Positions 1 to 6,220 of a stretch of DNA of 16,291 nt are shown here, piece by piece. The DNA comes from Aquimarina sp. (GTDB lineage Bacteria > Bacteroidota > Bacteroidia > Flavobacteriales > Flavobacteriaceae), in contig NZVW01000134.1 of NCBI GenBank assembly GCA_002697475.1, forward strand, positions 1 through 16,291, written 5' to 3'. Position 1 is the stretch's first letter, and each line of letters starts with the position of its first letter. Below the pieces are notes generated by a model. That model was not told where the DNA came from. It searched no databases and saw only the letters and a list, made by a program, of their open reading frames with translations. The position numbers were made by a program, and so were the translations under genes.

Positions 1-50
1 CGTGACCTCTTCCTTACCAAGGAAACGCTCTACCCCTGAGCTACACCGGC
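1..50 (-). tRNA. tRNA-Thr (anticodon GGT), 3' part cut by window edge
   Basis: Read on the minus strand, this begins with acceptor strand GCCGGTG, then a normal D arm (GCTC...GAGC) and an anticodon arm TTTCC-TTGGTAA-GGAAG. The anticodon is GGT (threonine). The T arm and 3' acceptor strand lie beyond base 1. It is the last visible member of a four-tRNA cluster that in Bacteroidota normally precedes tuf (inference, off-window). Confidence 0.93.
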
Positions 51-277
51 TTTTTTAATGAGTACAATGATAAACCAGAACACTTTCAATAATAGTTAGA
101 AAGAAATCTGACTTACCATCTTAAATTTTAAAACTCAATCTTAAAACTAGTAAGATTAGCTCTGTTTCTTTATTACAAACAAAATAGAAAAACATTTGTT
201 TCTAAATCAGGGTTGCACCCAAAATTCTTCAATAAAATATAGAATCAAAGAACCGATTTACTAAAGAAAAACTTTAG
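51..277. other. Spacer between tRNA-Gly and tRNA-Thr(GGT)
   Basis: This 227-base spacer carries no convincing gene. Two perfect short hairpins are visible: 261-277 (6-bp stem CTAAAG/CTTTAG, five-base loop) directly against the 3' end of tRNA-Gly, and 137-157 (7-bp stem AATCTTA/TAAGATT, seven-base loop). No clean TAnnTTTG promoter box was found. It is most simply read as transcribed spacer of the tRNA operon, with the first hairpin a possible 3' processing signal. Confidence 0.5.
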
Positions 278-350
278 AGCGGGAGACCGGGTTCGAACCG
301 GCGACATTCAGCTTGGAAGGCTGACGCTCTACCAACTGAGCTACTCCCGC
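278..350 (-). tRNA. tRNA-Gly (anticodon TCC)
   Basis: A complete 73-base cloverleaf on the minus strand: acceptor GCGGGAG/CTCCCGC with discriminator T, D arm GCTC/GAGC, anticodon arm TCAGC-CTTCCAA-GCTGA with anticodon TCC, and a T loop containing GTTCGAA. The 3' CCA is not encoded. Confidence 0.97.
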
Positions 351-375
351 ATATTGAACCATTGTTCAACTTTTG

Positions 376-458
376 TGGGGAGAGCAGGATTCGAACCTGC
401 GAAGGTAAAAACCAACAGATTTACAGTCTGTCCTCGTTGGCCGCTTGAGTATCTCCCC
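376..458 (-). tRNA. tRNA-Tyr (anticodon GTA)
   Basis: An 83-base cloverleaf on the minus strand with the long class II variable arm expected of bacterial tRNA-Tyr. The acceptor is GGGGAGA/TCTCCCC with discriminator A. The anticodon arm ACAGA-CTGTAAA-TCTGT gives anticodon GTA. The 3' CCA is not encoded. Confidence 0.97.
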
Positions 459-575
459 AATTCAATATTTCAATTATGAACTTCTAAATTTCGAGGCGCA
501 AAATTAGTCAAATATTTTACATTTCAAAATTTAATTTTAATTCCTTTTAAAACTTTTTAAAAAAGCTTGAAAAAG

Positions 576-649
576 AGCCGATAGAGGGACTCGAACCCAC
601 GACCTGCTGATTACAAATCAGCTGCTCTAGCCAGCTGAGCTATATCGGC
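576..649 (-). tRNA. tRNA-Thr (anticodon TGT)
   Basis: A 74-base cloverleaf on the minus strand with acceptor GCCGATA/TATCGGC and discriminator T. The anticodon arm GCTGA-TTTGTAA-TCAGC gives anticodon TGT. It is the first tRNA of the Thr-Tyr-Gly-Thr cluster and sits about 45 bases downstream of the predicted transcription start. The 3' CCA is not encoded. Confidence 0.97.
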
Positions 650-677
650 TTTTCACTATGTTTTAAGAACATAAAAA

Positions 678-699
678 AGTCCGCTATTTCTAACGGACT
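678..699 (-). terminator. Terminator-like hairpin between raiA and the tRNA cluster
   Basis: A 9-bp stem (AGTCCGTTA/TAGCGGACT, one G.U pair) closed on the minus strand by a GAAA tetraloop is followed by five further T residues. This fits an intrinsic terminator for raiA/hpf. The best promoter box for the tRNA operon (701-708) lies immediately upstream, so the same hairpin would also form the 5' end of the tRNA transcript. Confidence 0.75.
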
Positions 700-700
700 G

Positions 701-730
701 CAAATGTATAGAATTTATTTTTTACTCAAA
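701..730 (-). promoter_or_regulatory. Promoter of the tRNA operon
   Basis: On the minus strand, TTTG (730-727), an 18-base spacer and TACATTTG (708-701) match the Bacteroidota primary sigma consensus exactly (TTTG at -33, TAnnTTTG at -7). Transcription should begin around 693-697. The same spacing is seen at the rpsU promoter. Confidence 0.75.
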
Positions 731-751
731 ACTTTTTTTGAAAAAATTTAA

Positions 752-1054
752 TTAAGCTCGAGCTTTTAATTTTTCCTTTCGTTTTTTTAGTTGCCGCTCT
801 AACGAACTAACACACTCATCCACACCTTCTTCAAAAGTTTTATTAATCTTTTTTGTTATAAATTCGTCCCCAGGTACGCTTAATAATATTTCCGTAATTT
901 TATTTTCCTTACCACTTGTTTTCTGAACTTTAAGGAAAACGTCAGCATGAATTATCCTATTATAGTGATTCTCTAATTTATCAAGTTTGCTTTGTGTGAA
1001 ATTAACTAACTTTTGATCTACTGTAAAGTTAACGGATTGCAAGTTCATTTTCAT
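752..1054 (-). CDS. hpf: Ribosome hibernation-promoting factor (short HPF/RaiA family)
   Basis: A 100-residue protein of the HPF/RaiA (YfiA) family, whose members bind the 30S decoding centre and inactivate ribosomes in stationary phase. Its length and pattern (VNFTVDQKL near the N-terminus, alternating strands and helices, then a Lys/Arg-rich tail RQLKKRKEKLKARA) fit the short form, which lacks the dimerisation domain of long HPF. Two Met codons (residues 1 and 3) could start it; neither has a Shine-Dalgarno sequence. It lies 63 bases downstream of the xerC-type gene without a recognisable promoter between them, so co-transcription is likely. A terminator-like hairpin and the tRNA cluster follow. 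This position before tRNAs and tuf is typical of Bacteroidota. Confidence 0.93.
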   Translation of the reverse strand: MKMNLQSVNFTVDQKLVNFTQSKLDKLENHYNRIIHADVFLKVQKTSGKENKITEILLSVPGDEFITKKINKTFEEGVDECVSSLERQLKKRKEKLKARA

Positions 1055-1117
1055 ACTTTGTTTTATTTAAACGGTTGAACATAGTTTTTTACTGTAAAAC
1101 TTCAGAATTTTCTGGAA

Positions 1118-2008
1118 TTACTCTTTATTCCTCGGGTGGGAACTTTTATGAATCTTAGCAAGCTGCGATATACTCTGATGAGTATATACCTGGGTGGCTG
1201 CTAAACTGGAATGTCCAAGTAATTCTTTTACAGCATTTAAATCCGCTCCTTCATTCAATAAGTGAGTCGCAAATGAGTGTCTTAATATATGCGGACTCCT
1301 TTTTACCTTTGAAGAAGCCTTACTAAAATAATTATTTACTATTCGATAAACAAATGTTTCATATAATTTAACGCCTTTATTTGTGAGAAATAAATAAGGA
1401 CTTTTAGTATCAACAAATCGTGAGTTACGCAATGCTATATATTTAGTAAGAGAAACCACAATTGAAGGCAATAATGGAACAAACCTTTCTTTATTTCGCT
1501 TCCCTAAAACCTTTACACTCCTATTAGAGATAGAAACATCTTTTAACTGGAGGTTAATAAGTTCTATTCTTCTAATTCCTGTGCCGTAAAAAAGCTCTAC
1601 TATAAGTTTATCCCTAACCGCCTCAAAACCCTCTTCTTGACCCAGTAGATTAATAACATCTTCTACTTCACTTACTGAAAAAGGAACCTGTAATCTTTTT
1701 GGCGCTTTTAACGGAGTATGTTTGATTAAAGGAGAAGTTTTAATCTCTTCAATCTTAAGCAAAAAGTTATAATAAGACTTGAGTGAGGATATTTTTCTAT
1801 TTATAGACCTGTTAGCAATTCCTTGATTTACCAAATCTATAATCCATGGCCTGATCTGGGAATATGACGCTTTATCAATTACTTCATTACCAAATCTTTT
1901 TAGGAAGAACTCAGAAAAAGACTCTAAATCCTTTTTATACGCCGCAATAGTATGAGGAGAATATTTCTTTTCAAACGAAAGGTAATCGATAAACTTGTCT
2001 ATAGCCAT
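1118..2008 (-). CDS. xerC: Tyrosine recombinase, XerC type
   Basis: A site-specific tyrosine recombinase of the XerC/XerD type, which resolves chromosome dimers at dif during division. Counted from the chosen ATG it has 296 residues, the usual Xer length. The N-terminal SAM-like core-binding domain (about 1-90, FIDYLSFEKKYSPHTIAAY) precedes the catalytic domain. All six catalytic residues are present: R146 (GTGIRRIEL), K170 (LGKRNKER), H240 and R243 (HILRH), H266 (LGHSS) and nucleophile Y275 (VYTH). I chose ATG at 2008-2006, not the in-frame TTG at 2029, because Xer proteins start at MAIDKFIDYL-like sequence and the extra residues would come from a terminator-like hairpin. The rpsU/hpf context marks it as the housekeeping enzyme rather than a phage or element integrase. 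XerC versus XerD cannot be settled without a tree. Confidence 0.93.
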   Translation of the reverse strand: MAIDKFIDYLSFEKKYSPHTIAAYKKDLESFSEFFLKRFGNEVIDKASYSQIRPWIIDLVNQGIANRSINRKISSLKSYYNFLLKIEEIKTSPLIKHTPLKAPKRLQVPFSVSEVEDVINLLGQEEGFEAVRDKLIVELFYGTGIRRIELINLQLKDVSISNRSVKVLGKRNKERFVPLLPSIVVSLTKYIALRNSRFVDTKSPYLFLTNKGVKLYETFVYRIVNNYFSKASSKVKRSPHILRHSFATHLLNEGADLNAVKELLGHSSLAATQVYTHQSISQLAKIHKSSHPRNKE

Positions 2009-2015
2009 AAAAAAA

Positions 2016-2053
2016 CCGTTAGATAGCAAAAATAAGATTTTACTTTCTAACGG
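2016..2053 (-). terminator. rpsU terminator abutting the xerC start codon
   Basis: A perfect 8-bp inverted repeat (CCGTTAGA at 2016-2023, TCTAACGG at 2046-2053) with a 22-base loop is followed on the minus strand by seven T residues that end directly at the xerC ATG. This fits an intrinsic terminator or attenuator after rpsU. The large loop makes it weaker than a typical terminator. Confidence 0.6.
2027..2034 (-). promoter_or_regulatory. Candidate -7 box for xerC
   Basis: TATTTTTG on the minus strand matches TAnnTTTG and lies in the loop of the rpsU terminator. It would start transcription about 10-15 bases before the xerC ATG. There is no good -33 TTTG at the right distance, so this is a candidate only. 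Confidence 0.35.
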
Positions 2054-2113
2054 TAATATTGTAAAAACGAAGAACTATATTAGAAACAACGTTTTTTTTA
2101 TAATTTAAAAAAA

Positions 2114-2308
2114 TTATATTTCTTCCTGATCTCTTAAGTGCTGTATGTACTGCGCTTTTTGTATCTGAGCTCTACGCTCTACAGAAGGTTTAGTAAACTG
2201 TTGACGTTTACGAAGCTGACGCATCGTACCTGTTCTATCAAATTTACGCTTAAAACGTTTTAACGCTCTATCTATGTTCTCTCCGTCTTTTACTGGAATT
2301 ATTAACAT
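2114..2308 (-). CDS. rpsU: 30S ribosomal protein bS21
   Basis: A 64-residue, strongly basic protein with the bS21 signature: MLIIPVKDGENIDRALKRFKRK, then an Arg-rich helix ending KRQQFTKPSVERRAQIQKAQY. bS21 sits beside the 3' end of 16S rRNA on the 30S platform. In Bacteroidota it takes part in hiding the anti-Shine-Dalgarno sequence (published for Flavobacterium johnsoniae). This is the only gene in the window with a strong Shine-Dalgarno sequence; the site ends 5 bases before the ATG. A consensus promoter lies just upstream and a terminator-like hairpin follows before xerC. Feedback control of its own translation through that site is the established model for this group. Confidence 0.97.
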   Translation of the reverse strand: MLIIPVKDGENIDRALKRFKRKFDRTGTMRQLRKRQQFTKPSVERRAQIQKAQYIQHLRDQEEI

Positions 2309-2313
2309 TTGTA

Positions 2314-2325
2314 CACCTCCTTTCT
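2314..2325 (-). promoter_or_regulatory. Exceptionally strong Shine-Dalgarno site of rpsU
   Basis: The minus strand reads AGAAAGGAGGTG, then TACAA and the rpsU ATG. All 12 bases are complementary to the expected 16S rRNA 3' tail of Bacteroidota (CACCUCCUUUCU), with GGAGG 7 bases from the start codon. No other gene in the window has a comparable site. Confidence 0.9.
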
Positions 2326-2340
2326 TTGAAAATTAGGCAG

Positions 2341-2370
2341 CAAAGATACATTAAAAGTATTATTTACAAA
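2341..2370 (-). promoter_or_regulatory. rpsU promoter
   Basis: TTTG (2370-2367), an 18-base spacer and TATCTTTG (2348-2341) form a full match to the Bacteroidota promoter consensus. The predicted start near 2334 leaves a leader of about 25 bases that is mostly the Shine-Dalgarno region. Confidence 0.8.
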
Positions 2371-2396
2371 CTTTTTTCAAATTTTTATTTTAAAGA

Positions 2397-2436
2397 AAAA
2401 GCCTTCTGTTGCGAAATCGCAGACACGAAGGCTTTT
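2397..2436 (-). terminator. Terminator of the alpha-amylase gene
   Basis: A perfect 10-bp inverted repeat (AAAAGCCTTC at 2397-2406, GAAGGCTTTT at 2427-2436) has an inner stem TGCGA/TCGCA. On the minus strand the GC core is followed by TTTTTCTTT. It starts about 20 bases after the amylase stop codon. Confidence 0.85.
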
Positions 2437-2457
2437 CAGGGGGCTATTTTATTTAAA

Positions 2458-3834
2458 TTATTTTAAAGACCATACTGTATAACCCTTTGGTGGTGCCTGA
2501 ATCTTTACCCATCTTCCTCCTTGGGTAACAGGTTCCCAACCTGAATTACCTGTGTAATCTTTTATTGTTCTGCTAGACCAGTTGGTCTCTACCCAGCGCT
2601 CTTGCCAGGAGTTTGAGTTATTGATATACACTATCAATCCATTTTTACCACCTCCACCATTTCGCTTAGCTATATACTCATCATTATCAGTCCAAAGATT
2701 TGTCGTAGACCCTCCTGCCAGATTATTATGTATCCAAATTAAATTATTCATTTTATTTTTATCCAACCATTCTTCATAATCTCTATAGAAAATAGCAGGA
2801 TAGCCCTCATGCGTAAGAATATAAGCGTAAGCTAATAACTTATTGTTGTAGATCTCATCAGTATCGTGATTAGCTACAAAGGTTACGGCTCTTGAAGCAT
2901 TTCGCTTCCAAAGCATATCTCCACTTAATGCATTTAGGTTATTACCTACAAAAGCATCTCTCATTTTATAGTAACAAGCAAAATCAAAAGCGGACATTTG
3001 CGCCTCATTAACCCACCAGTTTAAAGTATTGACATTACCATCCCAATACTCTCCCACAGCAAAACCACCAACTGCATTTCTGAATTCTTTAGGCACCCAA
3101 GGTTCAAAACCTTTCACATAATCAAATCTCCACCCATCAAATTTCATAGTGTTTTTATAGTATTTAGCTACAGAGTTTGATTTATTCCAAAGCCAGTCTT
3201 GTACATAAGTCTTATGATGACATAAATCTGCAAATCCTCCGAAAACACCCCAATCATTACTGTGATAATCATTAGGATGAAAATCATATTGAGTCCTATT
3301 AAATAGATTAGATTTAGGATTATAATCAGTGTATGTATTTTTATTTGAAAAGATGTTCCATTCAGAGTCGCCTCCACTATTATGATTGATTACAATATCG
3401 GCTATAACACTCAGGCCATTGTTATGTGCTGTAGTTATCAGTGATTGCAGTTCTGATTTAGAACCAAATCTAGTTTCTGTACTTCCCATTTGATTATAAT
3501 TACCAAAATCATAATAATCAAATGGATCGTATCCCATGGAGAAAGCACCATTCTGAGCTTTACTTACAGGAGGAAGCCAAATTGCGTCTATACCTGCATT
3601 ACTCCAGGATGCCGCTTTGTTTTTTACTTTATTCCACCAGGTTCCTCCAGCTGGAACATCCCAGTAAAATGCCTGCATCATAACTCCGGAACCTATAGGT
3701 TTTAGAGCTTTAGAAGAAAAATCTTCTGAAATATCTTGAGTTGTGGGTTCAGCATCTAATACTTCATCTTTAGTACACGATGCAAAAACGAAAATTGTAG
3801 CTAAACAAAGATGAGTAAGCCAATTTTTTTTCAT
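2458..3834 (-). CDS. Lipoprotein alpha-amylase, GH13, Thermococcales-like
   Basis: A 458-residue secreted lipoprotein of glycoside hydrolase family 13, predicted to hydrolyse alpha-1,4 bonds of starch or glycogen outside the cytoplasm. The signal peptide ends in lipobox FASC with lipidated Cys20. GH13 conserved regions are clear: I, DIVINH (146-151); II, GWRFDYVK (234-241, nucleophile D238, R236); III, GEYWD (acid/base E262); IV, FVANHD (H323, D324). Phrases such as MMQAFYWDVPAGGTWW, RFGSKSELQ, VANHDTDEI and PAIFYRDYEEWL match the Pyrococcus/Thermococcus enzymes (GH13_7) as I remember them. H186, H191 and C205 keep the spacing of the zinc ligands described for the Pyrococcus woesei enzyme. 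A small beta domain (about 380-458) closes it. It appears monocistronic, with its own terminator and an operator-like hairpin upstream; no sus genes are adjacent. The subfamily is inferred, not searched. Confidence 0.92.
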   Translation of the reverse strand: MKKNWLTHLCLATIFVFASCTKDEVLDAEPTTQDISEDFSSKALKPIGSGVMMQAFYWDVPAGGTWWNKVKNKAASWSNAGIDAIWLPPVSKAQNGAFSMGYDPFDYYDFGNYNQMGSTETRFGSKSELQSLITTAHNNGLSVIADIVINHNSGGDSEWNIFSNKNTYTDYNPKSNLFNRTQYDFHPNDYHSNDWGVFGGFADLCHHKTYVQDWLWNKSNSVAKYYKNTMKFDGWRFDYVKGFEPWVPKEFRNAVGGFAVGEYWDGNVNTLNWWVNEAQMSAFDFACYYKMRDAFVGNNLNALSGDMLWKRNASRAVTFVANHDTDEIYNNKLLAYAYILTHEGYPAIFYRDYEEWLDKNKMNNLIWIHNNLAGGSTTNLWTDNDEYIAKRNGGGGKNGLIVYINNSNSWQERWVETNWSSRTIKDYTGNSGWEPVTQGGRWVKIQAPPKGYTVWSLK

Positions 3835-3862
3835 AATTCTTAGTGTTTGTGTTAATTTCTAA

Positions 3863-3870
3863 TAAACCTA
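3863..3870 (-). promoter_or_regulatory. Candidate -7 box of the amylase gene
   Basis: TAGGTTTA on the minus strand matches TAnnTTTG at seven of eight positions and would give a leader of about 20 bases. No clean -33 element is present, and the expected position falls at the edge of the hairpin at 3887-3920. Confidence 0.4.
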
Positions 3871-3886
3871 ACATTATATTAAAAAA

Positions 3887-3920
3887 CGAAAACGTTTGAA
3901 TATGTACTCAAACGTTTTCG
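3887..3920 (-). terminator. Hairpin downstream of acyl-CoA dehydrogenase and upstream of amylase
   Basis: A perfect 13-bp inverted repeat (CGAAAACGTTTGA at 3887-3899, TCAAACGTTTTCG at 3908-3920) with an 8-base loop is followed on the minus strand by six T residues. It can act as intrinsic terminator for the acyl-CoA dehydrogenase transcript, whose stop is about 135 bases upstream. Each arm also holds an AAACGTTT palindrome like a LacI-family operator core, so a second role at the amylase promoter is possible. Confidence 0.65.
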
Positions 3921-4054
3921 TGTTGATAATAAATGAACAATCACCTTAAATTACAAGTAAAATAACTAAGAAATTATCAGATTGATATTTTAATTCATTC
4001 AATTTTAATTATATATCATTAAAAGGAAAATAAATTACTATATCCTTATGTTTA

Positions 4055-5221
4055 TTAGGTAGCTGGTTTATATGTCTTATTATCTATAATCATCTTAGCG
4101 ATTATTTCTTTAAGAATTTCAGAAGTACCACCTCCAATAGGTCCTAACCTACTATCTCTAAACATCCTTGCCAATGGATAATCCTCCATATAGCCGTATC
4201 CTCCTAAGAGTTGCAAACATTTATAAATAACCTCATCTGCGATTTTTGTAGACAACAGCTTAGACATAGAAGCTTCTTTAACTACATATAAGCCCTGATC
4301 AAGTCTTTTAGTAATGGAGTAATTAAACTCTTTACACATTTCAATTTCACTAGCCATTTCTGCAACAGAATGCCTTAATGCCTGAAATTCATTAATTTTT
4401 TTACCAAACGCTTCTCTTTCTGCCATATACTGTATCGCATATTCTAATGCGTATTCAGCTCTGGCATGTGCATTAACCCCCATAACAAGACGTTCCAGAG
4501 CGAAGTGCTGCATTATATAAGAAAACCCCTTATTTTCTTCGCCCATTAGGTTTTCAGCAGGTATCTTAACATTGTCAAATGCAATCTCACCAGTATCAGA
4601 AGCTCGCCATCCTAATTTATTGAGTTTTGTAGCAGAAACTCCAGGTGTATCTCTATCTATTACAAAAATGCTTATCCCTTTATTACCTTGCTCAGGGTTA
4701 GTCTTAGCGGCTACAACAAGATAATCACTATACACTCCGTTAGTTATAAAGGTTTTTGAACCATTGATTATGTAATGTCCATTATCCTTTACTGCTGTGG
4801 TACGCATACCTGCAACATCAGAACCTCCAAAAGGCTCGGTAATACAAAGACATCCTATTTTATCACCAGAAATACTAGGTTTTAGATACTCTTCTTTAAT
4901 TCGATCATCGCCTTCCTTATTAATGTGTGTCATCGCTAGGTATATATGAGCCCACATAGCAGCGGCAAAACCTCCAGAATTAATTCTTTGTAATTCTTCC
5001 AAAAAGATTACTGTATAGAACAAATCCAGATCAAGACCTCCATATTCTTCAGGATATGGTATACCGAAATATCCCATTTCACCAAATTTTTTCCAAATAA
5101 ACCTTTCAATGGTTCCTGTGTCTTCCCATTTATCAATATGTGGTACTACTTCTTTTTGCAAAAAGTCTCTAAGACTTTCTCTGAAAAGATCATGCTCTTC
5201 TGTAAAATACATATGTTGCAT
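4055..5221 (-). CDS. Acyl-CoA dehydrogenase, isovaleryl/long-chain type
   Basis: A 388-residue FAD-dependent acyl-CoA dehydrogenase that should introduce the C2-C3 double bond into an acyl-CoA in fatty-acid or branched-chain amino-acid breakdown, passing electrons to electron-transfer flavoprotein. Visible parts are the N-terminal helical domain (1-120), the middle beta domain with ITEPFGGSDVAGMRTTA (127-143) and NGSKTFITNG (153-162), and a C-terminal helical domain ending LGGYGYMEDYPLARMFRDSR and PIGGGTSEI. The usual Glu of the MCAD-type EGT motif is Gly (G364). E243 in ALERLV occupies the catalytic position known from isovaleryl-CoA and long-chain enzymes, so the substrate may be branched or long. 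No Shine-Dalgarno sequence is present. It lies 101 bases downstream of the helix-hairpin-helix gene; a shared transcript is possible but unproven. Confidence 0.92.
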   Translation of the reverse strand: MQHMYFTEEHDLFRESLRDFLQKEVVPHIDKWEDTGTIERFIWKKFGEMGYFGIPYPEEYGGLDLDLFYTVIFLEELQRINSGGFAAAMWAHIYLAMTHINKEGDDRIKEEYLKPSISGDKIGCLCITEPFGGSDVAGMRTTAVKDNGHYIINGSKTFITNGVYSDYLVVAAKTNPEQGNKGISIFVIDRDTPGVSATKLNKLGWRASDTGEIAFDNVKIPAENLMGEENKGFSYIMQHFALERLVMGVNAHARAEYALEYAIQYMAEREAFGKKINEFQALRHSVAEMASEIEMCKEFNYSITKRLDQGLYVVKEASMSKLLSTKIADEVIYKCLQLLGGYGYMEDYPLARMFRDSRLGPIGGGTSEILKEIIAKMIIDNKTYKPAT

Positions 5222-5322
5222 TTTATATTTGGTTAATACATGTTAACTGTGAAATAAACCAAAAATCGAGCTTTCGCGTCAATTAAAGATTCATCAAAAA
5301 CCACAGCAATTTTTTCCGATTT

Positions 5323-6207
5323 TTATTTTAATGTCAAATATAAAGCTATTCTATCTATTTTTTCTAAAGAAAATCCTTGTATTTTTCCCAATTCTTCAAA
5401 ACTAGAAATCTCTCCGTTAGCTTTTATGTATTCATTAATTTCTATAGCAGTTTCAAAATCAAAATAAGGAATATCTGTGAGTTGCTTAACACTTGCTTTA
5501 TTGATATTAATTTTATCAATAGATTTTCCTGTCTTAACCGTATAATATGAAATAATTTTGGTATAAGTATTAGCATACAAGCCCTTTACATCCTTCAATT
5601 GTATATCTGAAATATAACCCCCTAAACTACTACGATAATTTATTATTCTTTCCGCTATAAAATCCGGAATATTAAGCTGAGTACTTAATTCTCCAGCAGT
5701 TACAGTGTTCAAGTCCTTCTTTTTATCAAATGGGATCGAACTAAAATTACTTTTAGAAGTAATGTTTCCTGTATTTCTTTTTTGATTAACCCATTCCGGA
5801 AATTTGAAATATTTAGATATACTATCAAGCCTAGAGCCTTTGATTCCGGTAACTTCACTAAAATCAGCTATAGAATTGATCCATTTACCTTCTGATCGAT
5901 ATTTTATTATATTATCGATTTCATCCAATTTTAAGCCCAAAAGATATCCTTTATAGTCCGTAATAAAATTAGGATTAAAAGGCTTTAAGCTTTCCTTTTT
6001 TGATTTGGAAGTAGTTACTACTTGCTTTAGAGAGTCAATTTTAGCTTGGTATTCTGATATTTCTTCTAACTTTAGTGGTTGTCTTTCATTGTTATAAAAG
6101 CTAAGCCACCAATAAAAAACAACTCCAAGGAAAAGAACTATAGCCAAAATAAAAATCCCATTTTGGAAACGTGGATGTAACTCAAAATGGGATTTTTGAT
6201 TATTCAT
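5323..6207 (-). CDS. Membrane-anchored helix-hairpin-helix protein (ComEA-like repeats)
   Basis: A 294-residue protein with one N-terminal membrane helix (about 17-37), a short coiled-coil-like stretch (45-63) and three ComEA/competence-type helix-hairpin-helix units: about 78-134 (FNPNFITDYKGYLLGL...ITGIKG-like), 165-222 (DLNTVTAGELSTQLNIPDF) and 231-293 (ININKASVKQLTDIPYFD...IQGFSLEKID). The third matches the ComEA consensus best (ININKASxxxLxxIP). Such domains bind the DNA backbone without sequence specificity, so an envelope-attached DNA-binding role, perhaps in DNA uptake, is a reasonable inference. No competence genes are adjacent. It starts 13 bases after the symporter stop codon, which implies co-transcription. 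Topology (cytoplasmic or periplasmic C-terminus) is undecided. Confidence 0.8.
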   Translation of the reverse strand: MNNQKSHFELHPRFQNGIFILAIVLFLGVVFYWWLSFYNNERQPLKLEEISEYQAKIDSLKQVVTTSKSKKESLKPFNPNFITDYKGYLLGLKLDEIDNIIKYRSEGKWINSIADFSEVTGIKGSRLDSISKYFKFPEWVNQKRNTGNITSKSNFSSIPFDKKKDLNTVTAGELSTQLNIPDFIAERIINYRSSLGGYISDIQLKDVKGLYANTYTKIISYYTVKTGKSIDKININKASVKQLTDIPYFDFETAIEINEYIKANGEISSFEELGKIQGFSLEKIDRIALYLTLK

Positions 6208-6220
6208 TTTTGCTCTAAAA

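Noticed and set aside
1118..2008. Tyrosine recombinase as the integrase of a mobile element
   Set aside because: It has Xer length, sits in the conserved rpsU/hpf/tRNA block, and no att-like repeats or element genes were seen near it.
2009..2029. TTG at 2029 as the xerC start
   Set aside because: The added residues come from the terminator-like hairpin and T-tract; the ATG at 2008 gives the normal Xer N-terminus.
2582..3705. Open frames on the plus strand and other frames across the amylase gene
   Set aside because: They are shadows of a clear GH13 gene, with composition unlike a real protein and no family resemblance.
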